Shown: in pieces, positions 8,017 through 17,142 of the stretch | Layout: each line of letters begins with the position of its first letter | How positions within the stretch are numbered: position 1 is the first letter of the stretch | Assembly (NCBI RefSeq): GCF_016919245.1 | Contig: NZ_JAFEJA010000001.1 | Coordinates: forward strand, 4,330,001-4,394,000 | DNA from: Streptomyces zhihengii | Lineage (GTDB): Bacteria > Actinomycetota > Actinomycetes > Streptomycetales > Streptomycetaceae | Direction of reading: 5' to 3' | DNA: 64,000 nt | The notes under the pieces: generated by a model | The model's input: the letters and a program-made list of their open reading frames with translations, nothing else | Told to the model about the DNA's origin: nothing | Database searches by the model: none | Program-made: the position numbers and the translations under genes

Positions 8017-10239
8017 TCAGGCGACGGGGTCGAACGCGGTGCCCTCGCCCGCGTACAGCGAGGTCGACCGGCGGCTGAACGGCGCGGTGGCCGTGCCCGT
8101 CGAGCGGTACACCCAGGTGCCGTCCCCGCCGTACGCGATCAGGTCCGCCCGCCCGTCGCCGTCGAGGTCGCCGGCGCCGACGAGGGAGCTGAACACGCCC
8201 CAGCCGCCGCCGATCCGCACCGGGGCCGAGAAGTTGCCGCGGCCGTTGCCCTGGTAGAGCCAGAGCACCCCGGCCGTGTCGCGGGCGACCAGGTCCCCCG
8301 CGGTGGTGCCGGCGATGTCGCCGACGGCCGTGAGCTGGTTGTAGACGCCCCAGCCGCCGCCGACGCGGGTGCGGGCGGCGAAGGGGGCGGTGTCCGAGCC
8401 CGTGCCCTTGTAGAACCAGAGCACTCCGGCGGTGTCCGCGGCGACGAGGTCGGCGCGGCCGTCGCCGTCGAGGTCCGAGCCGCCGGTGATCCGGTCGTAG
8501 ACGCCCCAGCCGCCGCCGACGCGGGTGCGGGCGGCGAAGTTGCCGTCGCCCTTGCCCGCGTAGTGCCAGAGCACCCCGGACCCGTCGGCGGCGACGAGGT
8601 CGCCGACCCGGTTGCCCACGATGTCGCCGACGGCCTCGATGTGCTTGTACGTCTGCCAGCCCGCGCCGATCCGGGCCCGCTGGGACGCCGCGAACACGCC
8701 GTCCACCGGCTTGTTGCGCAGGTCGTCGCGCCACAGCACACCGGACGCGTCCCGCGCGAGGACGTCGGTGGAACCGTTGTCGTTGTAGTCGTGCGGGTCG
8801 GCCGCCCGGGAGACCGTCATGAAGTAGCCCTGGTAGGCGGGCTCGCCGACACCGTCCGCCGGCGCCGCCTCGGCCTCCACCGCGTACTTCCCGTTCGGCG
8901 CGTCCACCCCGTCGGCGAGGCCGTCCCAGGTGAACGGGAAGTACGTGTCCGGACCGGTCAGCCGCCGGTGGATCTCCTTGCCCGTGGCGATGTGGGTGAG
9001 CGTGACGTCCAGGTGGGCCGCGGGCCGCGAGAGCGTCCAGTGCAGCGACACCTCGCCGCCGTCCTCGTCCAGGTCGACCGTCTCGGGCACGTACTCCTGC
9101 GAGAAGCCCAGCGGCGCCGGAGCACCCGGCTCCGCGACCTTGGTGACCTCGGGGGCGCCGTCCTGCCCGGCCGCGATCCGGAACAGCCCCTCGCCGTCGG
9201 CGGCCCGCCGGCCGCTGAACACGGCGCTGCCGTCGGCCGCGCGCGCCGAGCTGGTCGCGACGTCCAGCAGGTCACGGCTCCCGCCGTCGGCCAGGGACAC
9301 GGCCCGGGCCGGGTTGTCCGCGTTGCCGTACACCAGCCGGTCGCCCACGAGTTCCATGTGCCACTCGTCGCTCCGGGAGCCGATCACGGTCTGCTTCTCC
9401 TCGCCCGTGGCGCGGTCGACCGACGTGACGTACAGCCCGGTGCCCGACTTCCAGTCCAGCCAGGCCACATGGGAGGTGGAGAACATCATCCGGCTGAAGC
9501 CGTACCCGGACTCGGCGGCCGTGTAGGCGGTGGTCACCGTCCTGTCCGTCAGCTCGATCAGCGCCCGGCCGCCGGTCCGCGCGCCCTCGGGGCCGGTCGC
9601 GTACCCGACGAAGGCGATACCGTCCCTGACCGGCGCGCTGGTGAAGAACTCGGTGGCGTCCGCGGGCAGCCCCGAGACCTTGCGGCTGGTGGTCGCGGCG
9701 CCGTCCTTGCTCACGACGTGCAGCTCCGCCGTGCCGTCCTCGTGCGTCACCTGCGCGAGCACGCTCGTCGGGCCCACCACGGCCACGTAGTTGGCGCCGA
9801 GGGCGCCGAGGTCGATGTCCACGCCCGGGGCGGCCGGGTCGGCCATGTCCCGCAGAGTGAGGGCGCGCATCTGGGACGTCCAGTTGTCGTCGCCGAGCGC
9901 GATCACATCAGTGCCCGAGGTGGCCCATCCGCCGCCCTCGGGGTAGTCGATCCGCACCGCGGCCCCGCCCGTGTACGGAGTCCAGTGCAGCTCCCTGGTG
10001 CCGTCCTGGGTGAAGGAGTAGGTGAGGAACCCCGTCGCGCCCGTACCCGCGAGCTCGGAGCCCTCCGGGAACACGGGCAGGGCCGCGGGCTGTTCGTCGG
10101 CGGCCGGCGCCGCGAGAGGACCCGCGGGCGCGGCGAAGGCGGCCGGCGCGACGGCCAGGGTGCCGGCCCCGAGGGCCGTGACGGCGAGGACGGCCGTGAC
10201 GGCCGAGGCGAGACGGATACCGGTGGAGCGGAACTGCAA
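8017..10239 (-). CDS. Large secreted FG-GAP/VCBS repeat protein (paralogue 1 of 3)
   Basis: This 740-residue protein starts at TTG; the signal peptide (residues 1-37, ending AAFAAP) begins directly there and no ATG or GTG is better placed. Residues about 60-400 repeat short beta strands that suggest a propeller-like domain. Residues 400-480 hold a FlgD/Ig-like segment (FTWDGLADGVDAPNGKYAVE). Residues 490-740 contain about five FG-GAP-type repeats of about 52 residues. The core pattern is RVGGGWGVYDRI followed by the calcium-loop-like DLDGDGRADLVA. A 43-base DNA stretch recurs exactly with a period of 156 bases. The family is extracellular and is often attached to lyases, lipases or adhesins, but no catalytic domain is visible. 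Related genes lie at 21103 and 56621. Confidence 0.85.
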   Translation of the reverse strand: MQFRSTGIRLASAVTAVLAVTALGAGTLAVAPAAFAAPAGPLAAPAADEQPAALPVFPEGSELAGTGATGFLTYSFTQDGTRELHWTPYTGGAAVRIDYPEGGGWATSGTDVIALGDDNWTSQMRALTLRDMADPAAPGVDIDLGALGANYVAVVGPTSVLAQVTHEDGTAELHVVSKDGAATTSRKVSGLPADATEFFTSAPVRDGIAFVGYATGPEGARTGGRALIELTDRTVTTAYTAAESGYGFSRMMFSTSHVAWLDWKSGTGLYVTSVDRATGEEKQTVIGSRSDEWHMELVGDRLVYGNADNPARAVSLADGGSRDLLDVATSSARAADGSAVFSGRRAADGEGLFRIAAGQDGAPEVTKVAEPGAPAPLGFSQEYVPETVDLDEDGGEVSLHWTLSRPAAHLDVTLTHIATGKEIHRRLTGPDTYFPFTWDGLADGVDAPNGKYAVEAEAAPADGVGEPAYQGYFMTVSRAADPHDYNDNGSTDVLARDASGVLWRDDLRNKPVDGVFAASQRARIGAGWQTYKHIEAVGDIVGNRVGDLVAADGSGVLWHYAGKGDGNFAARTRVGGGWGVYDRITGGSDLDGDGRADLVAADTAGVLWFYKGTGSDTAPFAARTRVGGGWGVYNQLTAVGDIAGTTAGDLVARDTAGVLWLYQGNGRGNFSAPVRIGGGWGVFSSLVGAGDLDGDGRADLIAYGGDGTWVYRSTGTATAPFSRRSTSLYAGEGTAFDPVA
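8341..8539. repeat. Internal 156-bp repeat in FG-GAP gene
   Basis: A 43-base sequence starting GTAGACGCCCCAGCCGCC occurs at 8341 and again exactly at 8497. It encodes the conserved core of the 52-residue repeat and indicates recent repeat homogenisation. Confidence 0.7.
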
Positions 10240-10257
10240 GGCGAACCCCCACGAGAA

Positions 10258-10286
10258 GACCGGACACGAATGTGTCGTGTCCGGTC
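10258..10286. terminator. 12-bp hairpin between mocR-type and FG-GAP genes
   Basis: A perfect stem (GACCGGACACGA and its complement) with a 5-base loop lies 19 nt upstream of the TTG start of the FG-GAP gene and 114 nt past the stop of the regulator gene. It may terminate the regulator transcript or act as a leader element. Confidence 0.5.
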
Positions 10287-10399
10287 GGACTCATGATCGG
10301 GTCGATCAGTTGTACGGAACTCCCCGCGAACCGGGCCGAGTTCCCTCCGGATCGGGCACCACGCGACCGCGCAGGTCGACGTGCCGGTCCTGATGCGCC

Positions 10400-11815
10400 T
10401 CACTCCGGCCCGGGGCCGAGGTCCGTGAGCGCAGCCCCCAGCCGGCGGGCGCCCTCGGTGAGCTCGGCGTGGTCGGCGGTCGCGGCGAACCCGATCCGCA
10501 GGTGGGCCGCCGGCGGCTCGGTGGCGAAGTAGCGGCATCCGGCGCTCACGGCGACGCCGCGCCGCCGGGCGGCGCTCGTGAGCACGGTGTCGTCCACGCC
10601 GGGCGGCAGGCGAAGCCACAGGTGCAGTCCGCCGGCGGGCGGCGTGGCCAGGGCCGCGCCGGGGATCTCCCGGGTGACGGCGGCGGCCAGCACCGCGCAC
10701 CGCTCCCGGAGCACCGTGCCGAGGGACCGGACGTGCCGGTCCCAGGCCGGGGAGCTGAGTACTTCCAGAGCGGCCTCCTGGAGGGGGCGGGTGACGAAGA
10801 AGTCGTCGACCAGGCGCACCGCCCGCATACGTTCCCTCACCGGTCCGCGTGCCACCAGCGCCCCGATCCGCAGGCTCGGTGCCGCGGGCTTGGTGAGCGA
10901 GGTCACGTGGACGACCGTGCCGTCGCGGTCGTCCGCCACCAGCGGCCGGGGCACCGTGCCGCCGTGTCCCAGGTGCCGCGCGACATCGTCCTCGATCACG
11001 AACGCGCCCGAAGCGCGCGCGACATCGAGGATCTGCCCGCGCCGTTCGGGTGCCAGCACGGTGCCGGTCGGGTTCTGGAACGTCGGCTGGCAGTACAGCA
11101 GCCGTGCGCCGGTCATCGCGAAGGCGTCGGCCAGCATGTCGGGCCGCAGGCCGTCGGCGTCGATCGGCACCGGCACCGGCCGCAGGCCGGCGGCGCGGGC
11201 CGCGGCCAGGGCCCGGGGGTAGCTGGGGGACTCCACCAGGACCGGGCTGCCGGGCCCGGCGATGGCCCGGAACGCGATCGACAGGGCGCTCTGTCCGCCG
11301 GCGGTGACCAGCACGTCCTCCGGGGCCACGCTGCCGCCGGCCATCCGGGCGAACACGGTGCGCAGCGCCGTCAGGCCGCCGGCCGGGGCGCGGTCCCAGG
11401 CGTCCGGACGGCGTGCCGCCCGCGCCAGTGCCGCGCTCAGGACCCGGGTGGGCTGGAGCGAGCGGTGCAGATAGCCGCCGTCCATGGTGATCGTCCCGGC
11501 CGGTGGCGGTCCGAGCGGGTCGGCGATCAGGTGGGTGTCGACGGCGCGGTCGGTGAGGGCGACCGTCTGCCAGTCGGTGTCGGCGGCTCCGCCTCGGAGC
11601 CGGGGGCGGTGCGCCACGTACGTCCCACTGCCCGGACGGGTCACCACCGCGCCCTCGGCGGCCAGCGCGGCGATGGCCCGCGTCACGGTCGCGGGGCCCA
11701 CCCGGTACTCCTTGGTCAGCTCCCGGCTGCTCGGCAGCCGGTCACCGGGCGACAGCCGGGAGAGCAGCGTACGGAGACTGTCGGCCAGTGCGCCAGAAGT
11801 GCTACCGTCATTCAT
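10400..11815 (-). CDS. MocR/GntR-type regulator with aminotransferase domain
   Basis: This is a 471-residue protein. Residues 1-70 are a GntR winged helix (DRLPSSRELTKEYRVGPATVTRAIAAL). Residues 110-465 have the fold type I aminotransferase form. They include the cofactor-region motifs TAGGQSALS and YCQPTFQNPTG, and the PLP-lysine region HVTSLTKPAAPSLRIGAL, where Lys follows SLT. MocR proteins use PLP or an amino-acid adduct as a signal and usually control the divergent gene. Here that gene is a class V aminotransferase whose start codon overlaps this one. No Shine-Dalgarno sequence is visible; a TATTCT -10 box 8 nt before the ATG suggests a leaderless message. Confidence 0.9.
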   Translation of the reverse strand: MNDGSTSGALADSLRTLLSRLSPGDRLPSSRELTKEYRVGPATVTRAIAALAAEGAVVTRPGSGTYVAHRPRLRGGAADTDWQTVALTDRAVDTHLIADPLGPPPAGTITMDGGYLHRSLQPTRVLSAALARAARRPDAWDRAPAGGLTALRTVFARMAGGSVAPEDVLVTAGGQSALSIAFRAIAGPGSPVLVESPSYPRALAAARAAGLRPVPVPIDADGLRPDMLADAFAMTGARLLYCQPTFQNPTGTVLAPERRGQILDVARASGAFVIEDDVARHLGHGGTVPRPLVADDRDGTVVHVTSLTKPAAPSLRIGALVARGPVRERMRAVRLVDDFFVTRPLQEAALEVLSSPAWDRHVRSLGTVLRERCAVLAAAVTREIPGAALATPPAGGLHLWLRLPPGVDDTVLTSAARRRGVAVSAGCRYFATEPPAAHLRIGFAATADHAELTEGARRLGAALTDLGPGPE

Positions 11816-11829
11816 GTCGGAAGAGAATA
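11803..11829. promoter_or_regulatory. Back-to-back leaderless promoters and palindrome
   Basis: TACCGT at 11803-11808 is 5 nt before the plus-strand ATG. TATTCT on the minus strand (11824-11829) is 8 nt before the minus-strand ATG. The two ATGs share CATG at 11813-11816. An 8-base palindrome TAGCGCTA at 11828-11835 overlaps the edge of the minus-strand promoter and could be the regulator's operator. The -35 boxes are weak. Confidence 0.5.
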
Positions 11830-13052
11830 GCGCTACTGCATCAGCCCGGGAAGCACTTCAGCTGGACGTCGCCGCCCTGCGGGCCGACACCCCGGGCTGC
11901 CGGAACGTCATCCACTTCAACAACGCGGGCTGCGGGCTCCTGGCCGCGCCGGTGGTGGACGCGATGATCGGCCATCTGCACCTCGAGGCGCGGACGGGTG
12001 GTTACGAGGCGGCCGCCGCCCGAGCCGCCGAAGTGCGCGGCTTCTACACGGAGATCGCCGCCCTCATCAACACCACGCCCGACAACATCGCCTTCGCGGG
12101 CAGCGCCACCCACGCCTATGCCAACGCCCTGTCCTCGATCCCGTTCGAGGCCGACGACGTCATCCTCACCACCCGCGACGACTTCGTCTCGAACCAGATC
12201 GCCTTCCTGTCCCTGCGCAAGCGATTCGGCGTACGCATCGTCCACGCGCCCGACGCGCCCGAGGGCGGGGTCGACGTGGAGGCGATGGCCGCGCTGATGC
12301 GGACCCACCGCCCGCGCCTGGTGTCCGCCACCCATGTACCCACCAACTCGGGTCTGGTCTCGCCGGTCGCCGAGATCGGCCGCCACTGCCGTGAGCTGGA
12401 CCTGCTCTATCTGGTCGACGCCTGCCAGTCGGTGGGCCAGTTCGTCATCGACGTGGAGGAGATCGGCTGCGACTTCCTCACCGCCACCTGCCGCAAGTTC
12501 CTCCGCGGCCCGCGCGGCTCCGGATTCCTGTACGTCTCCGATCGCGTCCTGCGCGCGGGGTACGAACCGCTGTTCATCGACATGCACGGTGCCCGCTGGA
12601 CCGAGCCGGGCCGCTACGAGCCCGCCGGGACGGCGGCCCGGTTCGAGGAGTGGGAGTTCCCCTACGCCACCGTGCTCGGCAGCGCCGCCGCGACGCGCTA
12701 CGCCCGCCAGGTCGGCATCGAGGCCGTCGAGCAGCGCACGCCGGCGCTCGCGGCCCGGCTGCGCGACCGGCTCGAACCCGTTCCGGGGGTCCGCGTGCTC
12801 GACCGCGGCCCACGGCTCGCCGCGCTCGTCACCTTCCAGGTGGAAGGCTGGCAGCCGCAGCCGTTCAAGGAGGCCATGGACGCTCGCGGCATCAACTCGG
12901 CGCTCAGCTTCCGCGAGTTCGCGCAGTTCGACTTCGGGGACAAGGGCGTCGACTGGTGCCTGCGCCTGTCGCCGCACTACTACAACACCGAGGAGGAGGT
13001 GGACCACGTCGCCGACGCGGTCGCCGGCCTCGCCCGCCGGGGCCGGCGATGA
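11814..13052 (+). CDS. Class V PLP-dependent aminotransferase
   Basis: This 412-residue enzyme starts at the ATG within CATG; an upstream in-frame extension runs antisense through the mocR-type gene and is rejected. It has the class V fold seen in cysteine desulfurases and isopenicillin N epimerase. Features are an N-terminal NVIHFNNAGCGLL, a cofactor-binding SATHAYANAL, LYLVDACQSVGQF with the Asp that holds the pyridine nitrogen, and the Schiff-base lysine in TATCRKFLRGPRGSGFLYV. The substrate cannot be told from sequence; persulfide chemistry is not supported by any obvious mobile Cys loop. The divergent MocR regulator probably controls it. A terminator hairpin follows at 13237. Confidence 0.9.
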   Translation: MSEENSATASAREALQLDVAALRADTPGCRNVIHFNNAGCGLLAAPVVDAMIGHLHLEARTGGYEAAAARAAEVRGFYTEIAALINTTPDNIAFAGSATHAYANALSSIPFEADDVILTTRDDFVSNQIAFLSLRKRFGVRIVHAPDAPEGGVDVEAMAALMRTHRPRLVSATHVPTNSGLVSPVAEIGRHCRELDLLYLVDACQSVGQFVIDVEEIGCDFLTATCRKFLRGPRGSGFLYVSDRVLRAGYEPLFIDMHGARWTEPGRYEPAGTAARFEEWEFPYATVLGSAAATRYARQVGIEAVEQRTPALAARLRDRLEPVPGVRVLDRGPRLAALVTFQVEGWQPQPFKEAMDARGINSALSFREFAQFDFGDKGVDWCLRLSPHYYNTEEEVDHVADAVAGLARRGRR

Positions 13053-13236
13053 CAGCAGCACGGAGGCGGGCCGCACAGCCGCTCCCGGAAGGCCCCGACG
13101 GCTTCCCGCGGCAGGAGGCCCGGCCACCGCCCCGATCGTGTGCCGACCCGCCGTGAGACGCAGCACACCAGGCCGAAGCCCGGGCGGCGCGCGGTGCCGC
13201 CCGGCCCGCCGGTGACCGACGGGAGCCGGGGAACGC

Positions 13237-13268
13237 CGAAGGGCCCCACCTCGCGGTGGGGCCCTTCG
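13237..13268. terminator. Bidirectional terminator between aminotransferase and tRNA-Ser
   Basis: A perfect 14-bp stem (CGAAGGGCCCCACC with its complement) and a TCGC loop lie in the gap between convergent units. Confidence 0.8.
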
Positions 13269-13290
13269 ACGTATTGCCCGGTGAGAGCAA

Positions 13291-13378
13291 TGGCGGAGGA
13301 TACGAGATTCGAACTCGTGAGGGGTTGCCCCCAACACGCTTTCCAAGCGTGCGCCCTAGGCCTCTAGGCGAATCCTCC
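13291..13378 (-). tRNA. tRNA-Ser (anticodon GGA), CCA encoded
   Basis: The minus strand reads GGAGGATTCGCC at the 5' end. The anticodon loop is TTGGAAA, with a long variable arm (GTTGGGGGCAACCCC region). The GTTCGAATC T loop and a fully paired 7-bp acceptor stem are present. The 3' CCA is encoded. The long variable arm and the GGA anticodon identify serine. Confidence 0.95.
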
Positions 13379-13479
13379 GCGGCAAACAATACAAGACGTT
13401 GAGGAGTGCTCGCGAACCCGTTCCGGAGGCGGGGCGAGGGGGGTCCGAGCACCCCGTCGGATCGGGTAACCTGGGGCCA

Positions 13480-13566
13480 GCCCCTCACGTGGCGCTATCT
13501 GACTGAACTCCCCCAGGGCCGGAAGGCAGCAAGGGTAGGTCGGCTCTGGCGGGTGCGTGGGGGGCG
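13480..13566 (+). ncRNA. ffs: Small signal recognition particle RNA (4.5S)
   Basis: The conserved SRP tetraloop region GGCCGGAAGGCAGCAAGGGTA lies at the tip of a long hairpin whose ends pair (GCCCCTCACG near 13480 with CGTGGGGGGC near 13557-13566). It sits between tRNA-Ser and dnaX, its usual place in Streptomyces. It binds Ffh and directs membrane and secreted proteins to the membrane. Exact ends are estimated from pairing. Confidence 0.85.
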
Positions 13567-13611
13567 CTTTGCGTGGGGTGCGGGGCGGCACGGGTTGTCG
13601 GTGGGCCCCGA

Positions 13612-13617
13612 TAACCT
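13612..13617 (+). promoter_or_regulatory. -10 box of dnaX (leaderless)
   Basis: TAACCT fits TANNNT and ends 7 nt before the GTG start; no Shine-Dalgarno sequence precedes that codon. Confidence 0.45.
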
Positions 13618-13624
13618 CGTAGGT

Positions 13625-15830
13625 GTGTCGTCCCTTGCGCTGTACCGCCGCTATCGCCCCGAGTCGTTCGCCGAGGTCATCGGGCAGGAGCATGTCACCG
13701 ATCCCCTCCAGCAGGCCCTGCGGAACAACCGGGTCAATCACGCGTACCTGTTCAGCGGTCCGCGCGGCTGCGGCAAGACGACCAGCGCCCGTATCCTCGC
13801 CCGCTGCCTGAACTGCGAGCAGGGGCCGACGCCCACGCCCTGCGGGGAGTGCCAGTCCTGCCGGGACCTCGCGCGCAACGGGCCGGGATCCATCGACGTC
13901 ATCGAGATCGACGCCGCCTCCCACGGCGGTGTGGACGACGCCCGTGAGCTGCGGGAGAAGGCCTTCTTCGGGCCCGCGAGCAGCCGGTACAAGATCTACA
14001 TCATCGACGAGGCCCACATGGTCACCCCGCAGGGCTTCAACGCCCTGCTGAAGGTGGTCGAGGAGCCGCCGGAGCACCTGAAGTTCATCTTCGCGACGAC
14101 CGAGCCCGAGAAGGTCATCGGCACGATCCGCTCCCGCACCCACCACTACCCCTTCCGGCTGGTGCCGCCCGGCACGCTCCGCGAGTACCTCTCCGAGGTG
14201 TGCGGCCGCGAGGGCATCCCCGTCGCCGACGGGGTGATGCCGCTGGTCGTGCGCGCCGGAGCCGGTTCGGTGCGTGACTCGATGTCCGTGATGGACCAGC
14301 TGCTCGCCGGCGCGGCCGACGACGGTGTGACATACGCCATGGCCACCGCCCTGCTCGGCTACACCGACGGTTCGCTGCTCGACTCGGTCGTGGACGCCTT
14401 CGCCTCCGGCGACGGGGCCGCGGCCTTCGAGGTCGTCGAGCGGGTCGTCGAGGGCGGCAACGACCCGCGGCGCTTCGTCTCCGACCTGCTGGAGCGCCTG
14501 CGCGACCTGGTGATCCTGGCCGCCGTGCCGGACGCCGGGTCCAAGGGCCTGATCGACGCGCCCGCCGACGTGGTGGAGCGGATGCAGGCGCAGGCGTCCG
14601 TGTTCGGCGCGGCCGAACTGAGCCGCGCCGCCGACCTGGTCAACCAGGGGCTGACCGAGATGCGGGGCGCGACGTCCCCGCGGCTCCAGCTCGAGCTCAT
14701 CTGCGCGCGGGTGCTGCTGCCCGCCGCGTTCACCGACGAGCGCTCGTTCCAGGCGCGGCTCGACCGGCTGGAGCGCGGCGCGGCGGCCGCCTTCTCCGCG
14801 CCCGGCCCCGGCCCCGCCATGGGATATGTGCCGGGCCCCGAGGCCCAGCCGCACGTCCCCCCGGGCGGCGGGCCCGCGGCGGCCCGCGCCGCCGCACGTC
14901 CCGAGGCGGCCGCCCCGGCGCCCGCCCCCGCCGCGCCCTCGGCGGCGCCGCCCGCCCCGGCCGTGCCCCCCGCCCCCGTGGCGCCCGCCGCGTCCGCCCC
15001 GCCCGCCGAGCAGGCTCCGCCGCCGCAGCCCCCGGCCGCCCGCCCCGGCGCCTGGCCCGGTGCGAGCGCGCCCGCCCCGGCGGCCGCGCCGGAGGCCCGG
15101 CGTCCCGGCGGCTGGCCCACCGCGTCCGCCCCCGGCAGCGGCGCTCCGGCCGCCCCGTCGGCCCAGGCGCCCCGGCCCGCGGCCGCCGCCCCTTCGGCGG
15201 CCCCGGCGTCGCCCGTGGCCGCGCAGGGCGCGGGCCAGGTGCGGAGCATGTGGCCGGACATCCTGGAGGCGGTCAAGAACCGCCGCCGCTTCACCTGGAT
15301 CCTCCTCAGCCAGAACGCCCAGGTGGCCGGCTTCGACGGCACCACCCTCCAGCTCGGCTTCCTCAACGCCGGCGCCCGCGACAACTTCGCCAGCAGCGGC
15401 AGCGAGGAGGTCCTGAAGCAGGCGCTCGCCGAGCAGTTCCACGTGCAGTGGAAGGTGGAGGCGATCATCGACCCGTCCGGCGGCGCGGGCGGACAGCCGG
15501 CCCCCCAGGGCGGCGGCTTCCAGCCCTCCGGCGGCCCGGGCGCCCCCGGCCCCCAGGGCGGGTACGGCCAGGGCCGCCCGCCCGCGCCCCCGCCGCGCCC
15601 CCGGCGCCCCCGCTCCCCGGCCGCAGGCCGCCGCCCCGGCCCCGGCCGCCCCCGCGGACCGGCCCCGCCCGGCCGAGTCGTACTCCCCGCCGCCGCCCCC
15701 GCCGGTCTCCATCGAGGACGACGTGCCCGAGGAGGACGACCCGGATCTGGTGGACTCCGCCCTGTCCGGGCACGACCTGATCGTGCGCGAGCTCGGCGCC
15801 ACGGTGGTGGAGGAATATACGAACGAGTAG
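13625..15830 (+). CDS. dnaX: DNA polymerase III gamma/tau subunit, apparent frameshift near 3' end
   Basis: DnaX is the clamp-loader ATPase that loads the beta clamp. From the GTG, residues 1-370 hold the AAA+ module. It contains LYRRYRPESFAEVIGQEH, Walker A GPRGCGKTTSAR, a zinc-binding cluster (CLNCEQG...CGECQSC) and Walker B IIDEAHM. After a long Pro/Ala linker, the tau region begins around SMWPDILEAVKNRRRFTWILL. The expected C-terminus (PVSIEDDVPEEDDPDLVDS to ATVVEEYTNE, stop at 15828-15830) lies in a different frame from the rest. The initial frame instead runs on as Arg/Pro-rich nonsense into purD and stops at 15895. The shift must fall in the C-rich run at about 15570-15605. It equals one extra base (or two missing). 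A sequencing error is the simplest explanation. Confidence 0.9.
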
Positions 15831-15878
15831 CGGGCCCGTCCTCGGAGGCCCGTACGACGGCCCCGGGCCCCCGGCGGT

Positions 15879-15884
15879 TAGGCT
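15879..15884 (+). promoter_or_regulatory. -10 box of purD (leaderless)
   Basis: TAGGCT fits TANNNT and ends 7 nt before the GTG start of purD, in the 61-base gap after dnaX. No ribosome site is visible. Confidence 0.5.
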
Positions 15885-15891
15885 GGCGCCC

Positions 15892-17142
15892 GTGAAGGTC
15901 CTCGTCATCGGCGGCGGCGCCCGCGAACACGCCCTGTGCCGCTCTCTGTCCCTCGATCCCGACGTCACCGCTCTGTACTGCGCGCCCGGAAACGCCGGTA
16001 TCGCCGAGGTCGCGGAGCTGTACCCCGTCGACCAGCTCGACGGCGGGGCCGTCGCGGAGCTCGCGACGCGTCTGGAGGCCGGGCTCGTCGTCGTCGGCCC
16101 CGAGGCGCCCCTGGTCGCGGGGGTCGCCGACGCGGTCCGCGCCGCGGGGATCCCCTGCTTCGGCCCGTCCGGTGAGGCGGCGCAGCTCGAAGGCTCCAAG
16201 GCGTTCGCCAAGGACGTGATGGCGGCCGCCGGGGTGCCCACCGCGCGCGCCTACGTCTGCACCACGCCGGAGGAGATCGACGAGGCGCTCGACGCCTTCG
16301 GGGCGCCGTACGTCGTCAAGGACGACGGGCTCGCCGCGGGCAAGGGCGTCGTCGTCACGAGCGACCTGGCGGCCGCCCGTGAGCACGCGCTGGCCTGCGG
16401 CCGGGTCGTCATCGAGGAGTTCCTGGACGGCCCCGAGGTCTCGCTCTTCGCCGTGACCGACGGCACCACGGTCGTCCCGCTGCGCCCCGCACAGGACTTC
16501 AAGCGCGCGCTCGACGGCGACGAGGGCCCCAACACCGGCGGCATGGGCGCCTACTCGCCGCTGCCCTGGGCCGACCCGAAGCTGGTCGACGAGGTCCTCC
16601 AGTCGGTCCTCCAGCCGACGGTCGACGAGCTGCGCCGGCGCGGCACCCCCTTCTCCGGTCTGCTGTACGCGGGTCTGGCGATCACCTCGCGCGGTGTGCG
16701 GGTGATCGAGTTCAACGCGCGCTTCGGCGACCCGGAGACCCAGGTCGTGCTCGCCCGGCTGAAGACGCCGCTGGCGGGCCTGCTGCTGGCCTCCGCGAAC
16801 GGCACCCTCGACACCCTGCCGCCGCTGCACTGGCGCGACGACGCGGCCGTCACGGTGGTCGTCGCCTCCCACAACTACCCGGGCACGCCGCGCACCGGCG
16901 ACCCGATCGAGGGCCTGGACGAGGTGGCGGCCGAGGACGCGCCGCACGCGTACGTCCTCCACGCCGGCACCCGGCAGGACGGCGACGCCGTCGTGAGCGC
17001 GGGCGGCCGTGTGCTGTCGGTGACGGCCACCGGCAAGGACCTGGCGCAGGCCCGGGAGCGCGCCTACCGCGCCGTGGCCCGGATCCGCCTGGACGGGTCC
17101 CAGCACCGCACCGACATCGCCCGCACCGCCGCGGAGGCCTGA
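15892..17142 (+). CDS. purD: Phosphoribosylamine-glycine ligase (GAR synthetase)
   Basis: PurD joins glycine to phosphoribosylamine using ATP, the second step of purine synthesis. The 416-residue length is typical. The N-terminus MKVLVIGGGAREHAL is the classic PurD start. The ATP-grasp features follow: GPEAPLVAGVADAVR, PSGEAAQLEGSKAFAKD, PYVVKDDGLAAGKGVVV (with ATP-binding Lys), EFLDGPEVSLF, NTGGMGAYSPLP and IEFNARFGDPETQ with metal-binding Glu/Asn. It is transcribed from its own leaderless promoter after dnaX, and a strong terminator follows. Confidence 0.97.
   Translation: MKVLVIGGGAREHALCRSLSLDPDVTALYCAPGNAGIAEVAELYPVDQLDGGAVAELATRLEAGLVVVGPEAPLVAGVADAVRAAGIPCFGPSGEAAQLEGSKAFAKDVMAAAGVPTARAYVCTTPEEIDEALDAFGAPYVVKDDGLAAGKGVVVTSDLAAAREHALACGRVVIEEFLDGPEVSLFAVTDGTTVVPLRPAQDFKRALDGDEGPNTGGMGAYSPLPWADPKLVDEVLQSVLQPTVDELRRRGTPFSGLLYAGLAITSRGVRVIEFNARFGDPETQVVLARLKTPLAGLLLASANGTLDTLPPLHWRDDAAVTVVVASHNYPGTPRTGDPIEGLDEVAAEDAPHAYVLHAGTRQDGDAVVSAGGRVLSVTATGKDLAQARERAYRAVARIRLDGSQHRTDIARTAAEA

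Noticed and set aside
11484..11813. 110-codon N-terminal extension of the class V aminotransferase
   Set aside because: It is antisense to the regulator gene, lacks the family's N-terminal pattern and has no ribosome site.
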